Source of the DNA: Clostridia bacterium
GTDB lineage: Bacteria; Bacillota; Clostridia; Monoglobales; Monoglobaceae
DNA: 15,586 nucleotides
Direction of reading: 5' to 3'
NCBI GenBank assembly: GCA_017409915.1
Contig: JAFQRU010000085.1
Location: forward strand, 1 to 15,586
In this document: positions 1-6,948 of the stretch, one piece after another
Position numbering within the stretch: the first letter of the stretch is position 1
Layout of the letters: every line of letters begins with the position of its first letter
Notes under the pieces: model-generated
Databases searched by the model: none
What the model saw: the letters and a program-made list of their open reading frames with translations, nothing else
What the model was told of the DNA's origin: nothing
Position numbers and translations under genes: made by a program

Positions 1-222
1 TGCACAGCAGAAAGACAGTACCGTCAGCCCCTTGAATACGGAGGCCAGCGTCCTCCCTCTGCCCAATGGACTGTAACAGGCTCAGGTGCAATAGTTTTAG
101 GAACAGGAAAATCCCCCTATATAACCCACATAACAACAGGGAAAATTCTTGATATGGGAATAAAGGACGCCAATAATATGGGTGCTGCTATGGCTCCTGT
201 AAGTGTTAAACTAACACCATAA
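1..222 (+). pseudogene. spoVAD: SpoVAD internal fragment, 5' cut by window, 3' truncated
   Basis: The reading frame is open from base 1 to a TAA at 220-222 and gives 73 residues that read as stage V sporulation protein AD. SpoVAD is a thiolase-fold protein of the SpoVA complex, which moves dipicolinic acid into the forespore. Recognisable stretches are TAERQYRQPLEYGGQRPP, WTVTGSGAIVLG and the conserved DANNMGAAMAP. In family members this last motif is followed by about 130 more residues, starting with an AAxDTI-like segment. Here it is followed only by VSVKLTP and a stop. The two other forward frames also hit stops within about a dozen bases of the break and do not resume the protein. The beginning lies left of the window. 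The fragment is convergent with the carbohydrate operon. It could be a pseudogene, a gene split by inserted DNA, or an assembly junction. The family call is fairly sure; the cause of the truncation is unknown. Confidence 0.82.
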
Positions 223-296
223 GGCGATATGCTAAATCTCTACAATTTATGCAAATTTGCGCCAAATTCGTGAATTCTGTGAGGTGATGTTTTAAC
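203..296. repeat. Imperfect inverted-repeat region, possible folded element
   Basis: The stretch begins a few bases after the spoVAD break and can fold on itself. The outer arms GTTAAA (205-210) and TTTAAC (291-296) pair. CACC (215-218) pairs with GGTG (283-286). Inside these, GGCG (223-226) pairs with CGCC (260-263), TGC (230-232) with GCA (251-253), and TAAAT (233-237) with ATTTA (245-249), with a 7-base loop. A competing small palindrome, GTGTTA-AAC-TAACAC, spans 203-217, and GCAAATTTGC (251-260) is a perfect palindrome. Found by eye; AT-rich DNA gives such pairings fairly often, so biological meaning is uncertain. Confidence 0.35.
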
Positions 297-422
297 TTTT
301 TATATTCCCACAAAGTAACCCCTGTGCTTAACAAAAGGTTAAGTACCGGGGTTAGTTCTAAAACATCTCGTTGAGCAAAAGCATCCGCCATAAAACTTCT
401 ATTAAATTTACCGTCATTTTCC
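223..422. other. Intergenic stretch without a credible gene
   Basis: This is the space between the end of the spoVAD fragment and the operon terminator. It contains most of the imperfect inverted-repeat region and the 39-base hairpin described separately. A 96-codon open frame on the - strand (496 to 206) crosses it. That frame starts upstream of the operon terminator, inside the 3' end of the neighbouring gene, has no ribosome binding site, and its product resembles nothing recognised. Nothing else was seen. Confidence 0.6.
316..354 (+). repeat. Strong 39-base inverted repeat (hairpin)
   Basis: The arms TAACCCC-T-GTGCTTAAC (316-332) and GTTAAGTAC-C-GGGGTTA (338-354) surround a 5-base loop AAAAG (333-337). 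In + strand RNA this gives 16 pairs including one G-U, with a single U/C mismatch. In - strand RNA the same site has two mismatches (G/A and A/C), so the fold favours + strand transcription. No U-tract follows on either side, so it is not a standard intrinsic terminator. It lies between the spoVAD fragment and the operon terminator. It may be a processed RNA hairpin or the end of a small repeat element. Confidence 0.55.
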
Positions 423-456
423 AAAAAAGCATGATGGATTTCCATCACGCTTTTTT
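423..456 (-). terminator. Intrinsic terminator of the carbohydrate operon
   Basis: On the - strand the RNA reads AAAAAAGCGTGATGG, a 4-base loop AAAT, then CCATCATGC followed by TTTTTT. That is a 15-pair stem with one G-U pair, ending in a U-tract. It starts 3 bases after the TAA of the last gene. Read on the + strand the G-U pair becomes an A/C mismatch, so the site is best tuned for the leftward operon, although the A-rich 5' arm may let it act in both directions on this convergent junction. Confidence 0.9.
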
Positions 457-459
457 CTA

Positions 460-1242
460 TTATTTTTCTACATTTTTCAGGTTTTCTATGCACCACTCAT
501 TATAAGGTGCCCACTCAGTCGGGTCAACAAACGCATCTTTTTCGCCACTTTTCAATCTCTCAGCTTTCCCCAAAGTATCATTGTGTTGCATATGGTTCCC
601 TAAGAATATGTCCACATGCTCCATATTAAGTCTTTTCATTGAATTGCGGAAATCGTCCCGCAATGAAAATGGGAGATTGTATCTGCTAAGGAATTCATCC
701 GTAAGAGTGTTTATGCCCATTCCACCGTGTAAGCCTGCCCGCATAGTCCTTTCTCCGTCATACACATCAAAGAAAAACGACATTGCCCCAGGAGTATGTC
801 CCGGAGTTGCAACTGCTGTTATCTCAGTATTCCCAAGGGTTATTTTTTCCCCGTCTTCTATCAGTATATCAGGTTCAAAGGTTTCATTAAACTTCATTCC
901 AAGTTCTTTTGCAAAGCTCAGATCTTTCTCTCCGTTGACATATTCCCTGTCAGGTCTGCCCAAAACGATTTTAGCCCCGGTTAGCTCCTTAAGGCATCTT
1001 GCTCCGCCTATATGATCTATATGTCCGTGAGTCAACATTATATATTTCAGGTTTTCAGGTTTTAACCCCAATAAGTGCATGTTATGAATCACAAGATAAA
1101 GTGACTGTTGATATCCTGTATCAAGCATAATCAGGCCTTCCCCTGTATCGATAATATGAACAGATGCCGGTTCTGTCCCCACAAAATAAAGATTTCCCCA
1201 CATTCTAAAAGGCTCAACATAGCCTTTCCACGGTTGTTTCAT
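460..1242 (-). CDS. Metallo-beta-lactamase-fold hydrolase (possible sugar lactonase)
   Basis: This 260-residue cytoplasmic protein has no signal peptide. The zinc motif HxHxDH is intact as H72-G-H74-I-D76-H77 in LTHGHIDHIGG, and the next metal histidine is H149 in TPGHTPG. The usual bridging aspartate after GHTPG is not evident. Instead there is a late GNHMQH motif (H217, H220), an arrangement reminiscent of subclass B3-type folds. The family covers lactonases, thioesterases and other hydrolases, so the substrate cannot be read from sequence. Its place as last gene of a sugar-acid operon makes a lactonase or related ester hydrolase reasonable, though this is inference. The ATG at 1242 is preceded by GAGGAGAGGG. 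A 50-base gap without a terminator separates it from the upstream GH106-like gene. The operon terminator follows its stop codon by 3 bases. Confidence 0.85.
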   Translation of the reverse strand: MKQPWKGYVEPFRMWGNLYFVGTEPASVHIIDTGEGLIMLDTGYQQSLYLVIHNMHLLGLKPENLKYIMLTHGHIDHIGGARCLKELTGAKIVLGRPDREYVNGEKDLSFAKELGMKFNETFEPDILIEDGEKITLGNTEITAVATPGHTPGAMSFFFDVYDGERTMRAGLHGGMGINTLTDEFLSRYNLPFSLRDDFRNSMKRLNMEHVDIFLGNHMQHNDTLGKAERLKSGEKDAFVDPTEWAPYNEWCIENLKNVEK

Positions 1243-1292
1243 TTAAACCCTCTCCTCGTATACATTCGCAAAATTTTCTAATTTTTACACTA

Positions 1293-3998
1293 TCAAACAT
1301 CTAATAGTCCCATCTTAACAAAGCAATAATCATCAGACCACTCTCCACTTCCCCAGTCTTCCCATATGCAGTCCTCTTTGTAAAATGAGCCAGGGGTAAC
1401 TTCAAAGCTTTCACCAAGCTTCATATGATGTGGGCCAAGCATATTGCGAAGAGTGTTTATAAGAGTAACCTCCACCTTATGACTACCTTTTTTAATGTTA
1501 AGTTTAACTTGGTCATCGGTTAAAACGGTCTTTTCAACTTCGTCTATCTTAATTTTGATACAATTTATACCCGTTCTATGGAGGCAAAGCACAGGATTGT
1601 CGGTATTGCATAAAAGTTCACCGGACAGTGTAATTTTACCTGTAAAGAACGGAAATCCCTGCTTTTGAATATCTTTTAATGAAATTCTCTTAACAGGCTC
1701 ATCAATTTCAAAGTTGCCCGTATATCGCATAGCATTTCTATCTAAATTCTCCCAAATACCTGTCGTCTTTACCGAAAAATCACCAACAAGATAAACTGCT
1801 TCTATCTCCATATCGTACGCAAACTTACTTTTCTCGCAGGCAAAAGCATACGCCTTTGCAAGACTATCATAAAAGCTGTCTGACTGAGCAAAATCACAAT
1901 CAAATGAAATGATGTTTTCGCCCAACTTTACATACTTTGATATATCAATCTTCTTAAAGCTTTTGTCTGCAAAATATCCTTTGATTTCTTTTGATACAAT
2001 CTCGCCATTAACCTTAATCACAAAATCTTCTGGGGTTTCACAAACTAGATACAGCTCTCTTGGAATATAATTCATTCTCACCTTATAGTCCTGATGTATC
2101 GCAATTTTCTTTCTAAACGCACTTGCTTTTTCGCCAATATCCAATACATATCCGTTTTTCTCCTGCAATACACCGTCAAAATAATAGTCGCAACAATCCA
2201 ATGTCAAACAGTTATATGTTGAATTTAAAATTTCAAAATCTCCATCAAGTTTTATGTACTCAATATCTTCATCCTTAGCGCAAGGAGCATTCTCATCCTC
2301 TACTACCAAAAGGCTTCCCCACGGTTCAAAACTATAATCAGGATTAAATACGCAAAGTTCTCCCGTGTAAATATCTACAGAAAATCCTTTTACATTTATT
2401 CTGGCGGTTTTTCTGTCAGGGGAGGTGTTGACAAAATAATGTAGTTTAAAACCATCATAATATCTTGCCGTATATGTTATATCTCCGCGGTCAACAACAT
2501 TATTCGTTTCTATTTCATCCACAGAAACAATTTTGCCCCCTGCCCTTTTAAATTCACAAATAAGCTTTTCAGTATGTGGCAGCAAAACATCACAACACTC
2601 TGTTATAACTCTGCTGTATGTTCTGTTTCCAATCACAAACTTGCCATTTTCAACTTTACCATGACGCCGAATTAAAGTTTCGTCTCCAAGATGAAATACA
2701 ATGTGTTTTCTCTCAAGCTTGGCAATTGCGCTTAAAAGTCTTTTGTCAAGCTCTTTTAAGCCTTTATTTTTACCGTTATCAAAAAGGCTCCATGCCGTAG
2801 ATTGAGGATGAACCAAAAGCACATCCGCACATTCTTCCCCGTCACTCAAAGCTTTCCCAATTCGCGACATTGCCGTATTAAATTTTTCATACTCCTCCCA
2901 CCATGGTTGCTGATAATACATAGCAGGGGGATAGTCCCTTTTTCTTATACCTCTTAACGAATAACCTTCAAGGTGTTGGCATAGAAGATTTACTCCCCTT
3001 ACCATTTGCCATTCGTATATACCTTTAAGTTCGGCAAAGCTCACATTATGTCCGCACAAAGCAAAAGTTTCCGACAACACAGTTTTCTTCCCCATTTGCT
3101 GAGCAACCGACCCAAGCTGTTTAGGGGTTAAACAATCAAATATCCTTCGTCCAAGCCAATCCATTCCCGGAATATGAAAATACTCATAGTGGGGCATAAC
3201 CGCGCCGTTAGTTATCAATTGGGATTCCAGAGATTCTTCTTCAAGCAAATGCCCTGTAAACTTTAATCCTCTTTCATCGCACCACTGAAAAATCTGTTTT
3301 GTATAACTCTCGCAAAACAGCTCTGTAACCATTTCCCAGAATTTAATACGAGTGCTCTTATAAGCATTCTTTTCCAAAAACAATTCTGGCAGGTGCTCAT
3401 ATAAATTGTCATTATATCTTGTTCTGTATTCTTTTTCAAACACAAAGCTCCAAGGGATACCATTTCTTGAAATCTGAGGCTCATCTGTAAAAAAGCCTTG
3501 GAATAAGTTGCCATACTTTTTATAGTATGGTTCATACGCAATCTCAATAAACTTTTTTATAACATTTTTATCCAGAACATCAATGTAAAAAGGGTTTATT
3601 TCATAGTAAAAATAATGCTCCCCCGATTGACAAATGTCGCAACCGTTATTCTTGGGCTTGTCTGACATTCTCAAATATTTCTGCTGGTATTGAACTCCCA
3701 ACCCATTTACCTTACCATTGCCAAACCCGCTCGGCCAACCATTTTCATCATATGCAAAGGGAAACATTCCTCTTTTTAGGGCAGAGTTTATAGCAGTTGT
3801 GACATTATCAAACCACTCATTACCCATATATTCTGTTTTAAGTCCTCCGCGGGCATGCATAAAAAAGCCACCGATACCCGCTTGGTCCATTAAATCAACT
3901 TGCCGTTTGGTTTCTTTTATATCAAGTTTATCATTCCAACTCCAAAACGGAATCGGACGATATTTTTTCGGCACTTGTTTAAAGATATCCTTGTCCAT
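1293..3998 (-). CDS. GH106-like alpha-L-rhamnosidase / glycosyl hydrolase
   Basis: About 901 residues without a signal peptide, so probably cytoplasmic. The N-terminal half resembles the GH106 (Glyco_hydro_106) barrel: PFWSWND (17-23), RQVDLMDQAGIGGFFMHAR (32-50), the YDENGWPSG motif (83-91), a TDEPQ segment (171-175), GHLLEEES (249-256) and LSETFALCGHN (308-318). Acidic residues in these last three segments are candidates for catalysis or metal binding. A segment beginning ADVLLVHPQSTAW (391-403) looks like the GATase-like domain that follows such barrels. The C-terminal third is beta-rich, with a carbohydrate-binding jelly-roll look (VNGEI, then LGENIISFD). Known GH106 enzymes release L-rhamnose from pectic or other glycans; the exact linkage is not predictable. 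A longer frame with a GTG start at 4022 exists, but the ATG at 3998 has AGAGGA 4 bases upstream and is preferred. It follows the phosphotriesterase-like gene by 23 bases. Confidence 0.8.
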   Translation of the reverse strand: MDKDIFKQVPKKYRPIPFWSWNDKLDIKETKRQVDLMDQAGIGGFFMHARGGLKTEYMGNEWFDNVTTAINSALKRGMFPFAYDENGWPSGFGNGKVNGLGVQYQQKYLRMSDKPKNNGCDICQSGEHYFYYEINPFYIDVLDKNVIKKFIEIAYEPYYKKYGNLFQGFFTDEPQISRNGIPWSFVFEKEYRTRYNDNLYEHLPELFLEKNAYKSTRIKFWEMVTELFCESYTKQIFQWCDERGLKFTGHLLEEESLESQLITNGAVMPHYEYFHIPGMDWLGRRIFDCLTPKQLGSVAQQMGKKTVLSETFALCGHNVSFAELKGIYEWQMVRGVNLLCQHLEGYSLRGIRKRDYPPAMYYQQPWWEEYEKFNTAMSRIGKALSDGEECADVLLVHPQSTAWSLFDNGKNKGLKELDKRLLSAIAKLERKHIVFHLGDETLIRRHGKVENGKFVIGNRTYSRVITECCDVLLPHTEKLICEFKRAGGKIVSVDEIETNNVVDRGDITYTARYYDGFKLHYFVNTSPDRKTARINVKGFSVDIYTGELCVFNPDYSFEPWGSLLVVEDENAPCAKDEDIEYIKLDGDFEILNSTYNCLTLDCCDYYFDGVLQEKNGYVLDIGEKASAFRKKIAIHQDYKVRMNYIPRELYLVCETPEDFVIKVNGEIVSKEIKGYFADKSFKKIDISKYVKLGENIISFDCDFAQSDSFYDSLAKAYAFACEKSKFAYDMEIEAVYLVGDFSVKTTGIWENLDRNAMRYTGNFEIDEPVKRISLKDIQKQGFPFFTGKITLSGELLCNTDNPVLCLHRTGINCIKIKIDEVEKTVLTDDQVKLNIKKGSHKVEVTLINTLRNMLGPHHMKLGESFEVTPGSFYKEDCIWEDWGSGEWSDDYCFVKMGLLDV

Positions 3999-4002
3999 AT
4001 TA

Positions 4003-4008
4003 TCCTCT
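4003..4008 (-). promoter_or_regulatory. Ribosome binding site that decides the GH106-like start
   Basis: AGAGGA on the - strand lies 4 bases before the ATG at 3998. The alternative GTG at 4022 overlaps the upstream stop codon and its upstream region carries no comparable site, so the shorter protein is favoured. Confidence 0.65.
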
Positions 4009-4021
4009 TTTATCAGGCTCA

Positions 4022-4966
4022 CTATACATCAAGAACTGCAACGGGATTTACACTTAGCATTTTCTGAAATTCACTTTCACTTCCGCCGGCTTCACAAAAG
4101 CCTTGATACACATCATTAAATAAATGCCCATATCTTTTTACCTGTTCATCAACAGACAACTGGAATCCCGTATTCTTTCTTGTTCCAAAATCCGTATATA
4201 TACATAAATCATTTGAAAGCAAAATCTTATCCTCGTAACCATCTCTTATCAGTTTCACAAGGGTTTTGCCTATCTCTTCCATGCTGTATCCTGCGCAATG
4301 GCACTGGTCCATGGCAATATAACATCCTCTATCAAGGATTCTTTCAAGATACTCTGCATCTGGTCTGTTGGCCGCATGACCAATTATTATCTTTTCCGGA
4401 TTACTTATAGTTTCAAGGAGTATTCCAAGCTGTTCATCAACCAACTTTCCTTTATGGTTGCTATGCACATATAGAGGTAAACCCGTTTCCTCCTGTGCAA
4501 TAGCAAGAGCTTTCAGTCGTTTAGCATTGTCTTTTGTAATTCCCGCGACATCTGATGCCCCTTTGAGTATGCCGGGCTTTACAGTTGAACCTTCCATACC
4601 ACACCTATACTCATCAATAAACCATGAGGCAATTTCCTGTTCGCTATGGTCTGCCGTATAACAGGATGGAAAATGATAAAGGCCGGTGGAGGCGACAATG
4701 AAAACCCCCGAGTTTTCTGACACTTCTCTAAGCAAAGCATAATCTCGTCCCAAATCAATAGGTGTTCCATCTACCCAAAGTCCTAGGCCATATTTGATTC
4801 TCATTTCACAGAGAATTTTTGATGCAAATTCTTTCAAATATTGTTCATCGTGCCACTTTTCCCCAAAAGTATGTAGCAAATCATTTGAGGCGCATCTTAT
4901 ATGTTCATGTATCAATATTGTGCCAAAATTTCTTTTTTTAATTTTTCCTGTTACAGTATTTATCAT
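4022..4966 (-). CDS. Phosphotriesterase-family metal-dependent hydrolase (lactonase-like)
   Basis: This 314-residue protein is an amidohydrolase-superfamily barrel of the phosphotriesterase type. All expected metal ligands are visible: H20-E-H22 in ILIHEHI, a carbamylatable lysine K135 in PGILKGASD, H168 in LYVHSNH, H197 in IIIGHAA, and the distal aspartate D253 in LLSND. Many members of this family are lactonases rather than phosphotriesterases, which would suit the neighbouring sugar oxidoreductases and aldolase. The substrate is inferred only. Its ATG overlaps the TGA of the aldo/keto reductase gene by 4 bases (ATGA), so the two are probably translationally coupled. The upstream site AGAGAAAG is a weak ribosome binding site, consistent with coupling. 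It ends just before the GH106-like gene. There is no signal peptide. Confidence 0.87.
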   Translation of the reverse strand: MINTVTGKIKKRNFGTILIHEHIRCASNDLLHTFGEKWHDEQYLKEFASKILCEMRIKYGLGLWVDGTPIDLGRDYALLREVSENSGVFIVASTGLYHFPSCYTADHSEQEIASWFIDEYRCGMEGSTVKPGILKGASDVAGITKDNAKRLKALAIAQEETGLPLYVHSNHKGKLVDEQLGILLETISNPEKIIIGHAANRPDAEYLERILDRGCYIAMDQCHCAGYSMEEIGKTLVKLIRDGYEDKILLSNDLCIYTDFGTRKNTGFQLSVDEQVKRYGHLFNDVYQGFCEAGGSESEFQKMLSVNPVAVLDV

Positions 4967-5967
4967 CTTTCTCTTTCTAAATTAAGCCAATTTACTTCAT
5001 TGTCAGTGAGTTCTATTTCCATTGCTTTTATATTGGCGCTGAGCTGTTCTTTTGTTACTGGACTTGACAGTGCATACACATCAAATTTCTGATTGTATAT
5101 CCATGCAAGTGCCACCTGTGCAACGGAAACCCCTTTCTCCTCTGCAAGAATTTCACATCTCCTGAGGCGTTCTATGTTGTTTTCAGAATAATATCCAATA
5201 ATTCCCGGCTCATCCATTATTTCCCTTGCCTTTTCAGGCTCACTGCTTTTAAACGCACCAGAAAACAGGCCTCTGGCAAGACTCGAATATGCAAAAACAG
5301 GCATATTTTTCTCTGCATACCACTCTCTTGCATCTGCATTTTCAGGTCCGGAAATAGTAACACATCCGTTACCAAAATGTGCATCACAAAGCCAAGGGTC
5401 TGCAATTTGCTCTGCAAGACCGAAGTTAGGACTCGAAGCAGAAAAAGCAGACAGATTGTGCTTTTGTGCATATTCGTTTGCTTCTTCAATTCTTTGATGT
5501 GTCCAGTTTGATGCTCCGAAAATCTTTATTTTCCCCTCGTCCTGAAGGCGATTCATCACATCTATAATCTGGCCAACCGGTACTTCTTCATTATCACGAT
5601 GAAGCATATAAATATCTATGCAGTCAGTTTTTAATTTTTTTAGTGAATCATGGGCATCTGAAAGTATGTCAAAGTCCGTAACGCGATGGCGATATTCATT
5701 GGGATGTGCGCACTTTGTTATTATCACACAATTATCCCTTATACCTCTCGTCTCCATCCATTCGCCCATTACTTTTTCGCCATAGTGTGCTGCACAGTCA
5801 AATGCATTGACACCTGCCGCATATGTATCATCTAAAAGCTCAAAAGCGGTCTTCTTTTCTAATTCCCCCGCATCTTTTGCAACTGCTGCAAAGAGCTTAG
5901 GTGTTGCAGTACCAAATACGAGCTTTGATATATTCTTGTCAAGACCGTTTATTTTAGAGTATTTCAT
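4963..5967 (-). CDS. Aldo/keto reductase (possible sugar dehydrogenase)
   Basis: This 334-residue protein is close to the family's usual 300-350. The catalytic tetrad is complete: D57 and Y62 in FDCAAHYGEK, K85 in IITKCAHP, and H123 in YMLHRDN. The barrel continues through GASNWTHQRIEEA and a C-terminal NADP-binding type segment, YALSSPVTKEQL. Family members reduce aldehydes and ketones or, in reverse, oxidise sugars to lactones using NAD(P). In this operon it directly precedes a lactonase-like gene with a 4-base overlap, so oxidation of an aldose to a lactone is an attractive but unproven role. The ATG at 5967 lies 3 bases after the stop of the hydroxyacid dehydrogenase gene, with GGAGTG inside that gene's end as ribosome binding site. 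Cytoplasmic. Confidence 0.9.
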   Translation of the reverse strand: MKYSKINGLDKNISKLVFGTATPKLFAAVAKDAGELEKKTAFELLDDTYAAGVNAFDCAAHYGEKVMGEWMETRGIRDNCVIITKCAHPNEYRHRVTDFDILSDAHDSLKKLKTDCIDIYMLHRDNEEVPVGQIIDVMNRLQDEGKIKIFGASNWTHQRIEEANEYAQKHNLSAFSASSPNFGLAEQIADPWLCDAHFGNGCVTISGPENADAREWYAEKNMPVFAYSSLARGLFSGAFKSSEPEKAREIMDEPGIIGYYSENNIERLRRCEILAEEKGVSVAQVALAWIYNQKFDVYALSSPVTKEQLSANIKAMEIELTDNEVNWLNLERER

Positions 5968-5970
5968 ATT

Positions 5971-6936
5971 TTATTTCACTCCGTTTACTATATTTGTAGG
6001 ATTACCGTCAAGATATGCTTTCAGATTGTCAAGTGAGTAATCAATGAGTCTTTGTCTGCACTCAACAGCAGCCCAGCTTATATGAGGCGTTATATAGCAA
6101 TTCTTTGCTGAAAGCAATGGGTTATCCATAGCAATAGGCTCATTACGAACTGCGTCAAGACCTGCCGCATATACCTTTCCGCTATTAAGCGCATCTGCTA
6201 AATCCTCTTCCACAATCAATGCTCCACGGCTGTTATTTACGATTATAACTCCGTCCTTCATTTTAGCAATAGTATCTTTGTTAATCAGGTTCTCTGTTTC
6301 AGGGAACAACGGACAGTGCAAAGATATCACATCGGAATTTGCAAGAAGAGTATCAAGATCTACATATTTGCAATTTTCATTTTCCAGCGCTTCATTCTTA
6401 TATGAATCAAAAGCTAAAACCTTCATCCCGAAGGCAAGTGCCGCGCGCATCATTATCTGGCCAATTCGTCCAAGGCCGATTATACCTATTGTTTTGTTTT
6501 CAAGTTCTATGCAGGAATAATCCCAGAAGCACCAGTCATTTTCGTCATTTCTTCTGCCTTTTCTTACCTCTCCGTCATGATACCCTACATGGTTTGTAAG
6601 TTCTAAAAGCAGCGCAACTGCGTGCTGACCTATTGCCTCCGTTCCGTAAGATGGTACATTCGCAACAGGGATACCAAGTTCTTTTGCGCCGTTTACATCT
6701 ACTGTGTTATAGCCTGTTGCTATTACTGAAACAAATTTTACATTCGGGCATTTCTCCAAATCTTCTTTTGTTACAACAGTTTTATTAAGGAACACAATAT
6801 CTGCATCGCCGATACGCTCAACAACCTGTTCCGGGAGAGTTCTTGAATATCTTGTAACCTCCCCGTATTTATCAAATTCACTCCAGTTTATTTCACCCGG
6901 ATTTTCTCTTGGATAGTCAAGTACTACTATTTTCAT
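5971..6936 (-). CDS. D-2-hydroxyacid dehydrogenase, NAD-dependent
   Basis: 321 residues from the preferred start. It has the two-domain organisation of the D-isomer-specific 2-hydroxyacid dehydrogenases, resembling glycerate/hydroxypyruvate reductases. Seen are the Rossmann motif GIIGLGRIG (151-159), an acidic residue D177 at the end of the second strand (suggesting NAD over NADP), and the catalytic set R237 (NNSRGAL), E266 (RNEP) and H285 (TPHISW). It would interconvert a 2-keto acid and a D-2-hydroxy acid. Given the aldolase just upstream, which should yield pyruvate plus an aldehyde, and the sugar-acid context, possible substrates include hydroxypyruvate, glyoxylate or a keto-sugar acid. 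An in-frame GTG at 6945 would add three residues, but that GTG is part of the ribosome binding site for the ATG at 6936. Confidence 0.9.
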   Translation of the reverse strand: MKIVVLDYPRENPGEINWSEFDKYGEVTRYSRTLPEQVVERIGDADIVFLNKTVVTKEDLEKCPNVKFVSVIATGYNTVDVNGAKELGIPVANVPSYGTEAIGQHAVALLLELTNHVGYHDGEVRKGRRNDENDWCFWDYSCIELENKTIGIIGLGRIGQIMMRAALAFGMKVLAFDSYKNEALENENCKYVDLDTLLANSDVISLHCPLFPETENLINKDTIAKMKDGVIIVNNSRGALIVEEDLADALNSGKVYAAGLDAVRNEPIAMDNPLLSAKNCYITPHISWAAVECRQRLIDYSLDNLKAYLDGNPTNIVNGVK

Positions 6937-6941
6937 TTTAT

Positions 6942-6948
6942 TCACCTA
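6942..6948 (-). promoter_or_regulatory. Ribosome binding site of the hydroxyacid dehydrogenase
   Basis: TAGGTGA on the - strand, 5 bases before the ATG at 6936. It contains the TAG stop of the upstream aldolase gene, which would tie translation of the two genes together and argues against starting at the GTG inside it. Confidence 0.6.

Noticed and set aside
205..353. Integron attC site, suggested by GTTAAAC and by GCTTAAC/GTTAAGT around the loop of the second hairpin
   Set aside because: At 205-296 the core-like triplets are in the wrong orientation (GTT outside left, AAC outside right). In the 39-base hairpin the cores are only 5 bases apart. No integrase is present.
316..354. Intrinsic terminator
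   Set aside because: No U-tract follows the stem on either strand; the nearby 423-456 structure is the real terminator.
199..422. Group II intron or IS insertion interrupting spoVAD
   Set aside because: The sequence after the break does not start with a GTGYG-type intron end, and no reverse transcriptase, transposase or terminal repeat with target duplication is visible.
206..496. A 96-codon open frame on the - strand across the intergenic gap
   Set aside because: It runs through the operon terminator stem and both inverted repeats, starts within the 3' end of the metallo-beta-lactamase-fold gene, lacks a ribosome binding site, and its product resembles nothing known.
581..1015. A 144-codon open frame on the + strand
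   Set aside because: It lies fully antisense to the metallo-beta-lactamase-fold gene, which has intact zinc motifs, and has a shadow-like composition with no ribosome binding site.
1243..1292. Possible internal promoter or terminator in the 50-base gap before the last gene
   Set aside because: Only AT-rich sequence and a ribosome binding site are seen; there are no convincing -35/-10 pair and no stem-loop.
3999..4022. GTG start at 4022 for the GH106-like gene
   Set aside because: It overlaps the upstream stop codon and lacks a good ribosome binding site, whereas the ATG at 3998 has AGAGGA at 4 bases.
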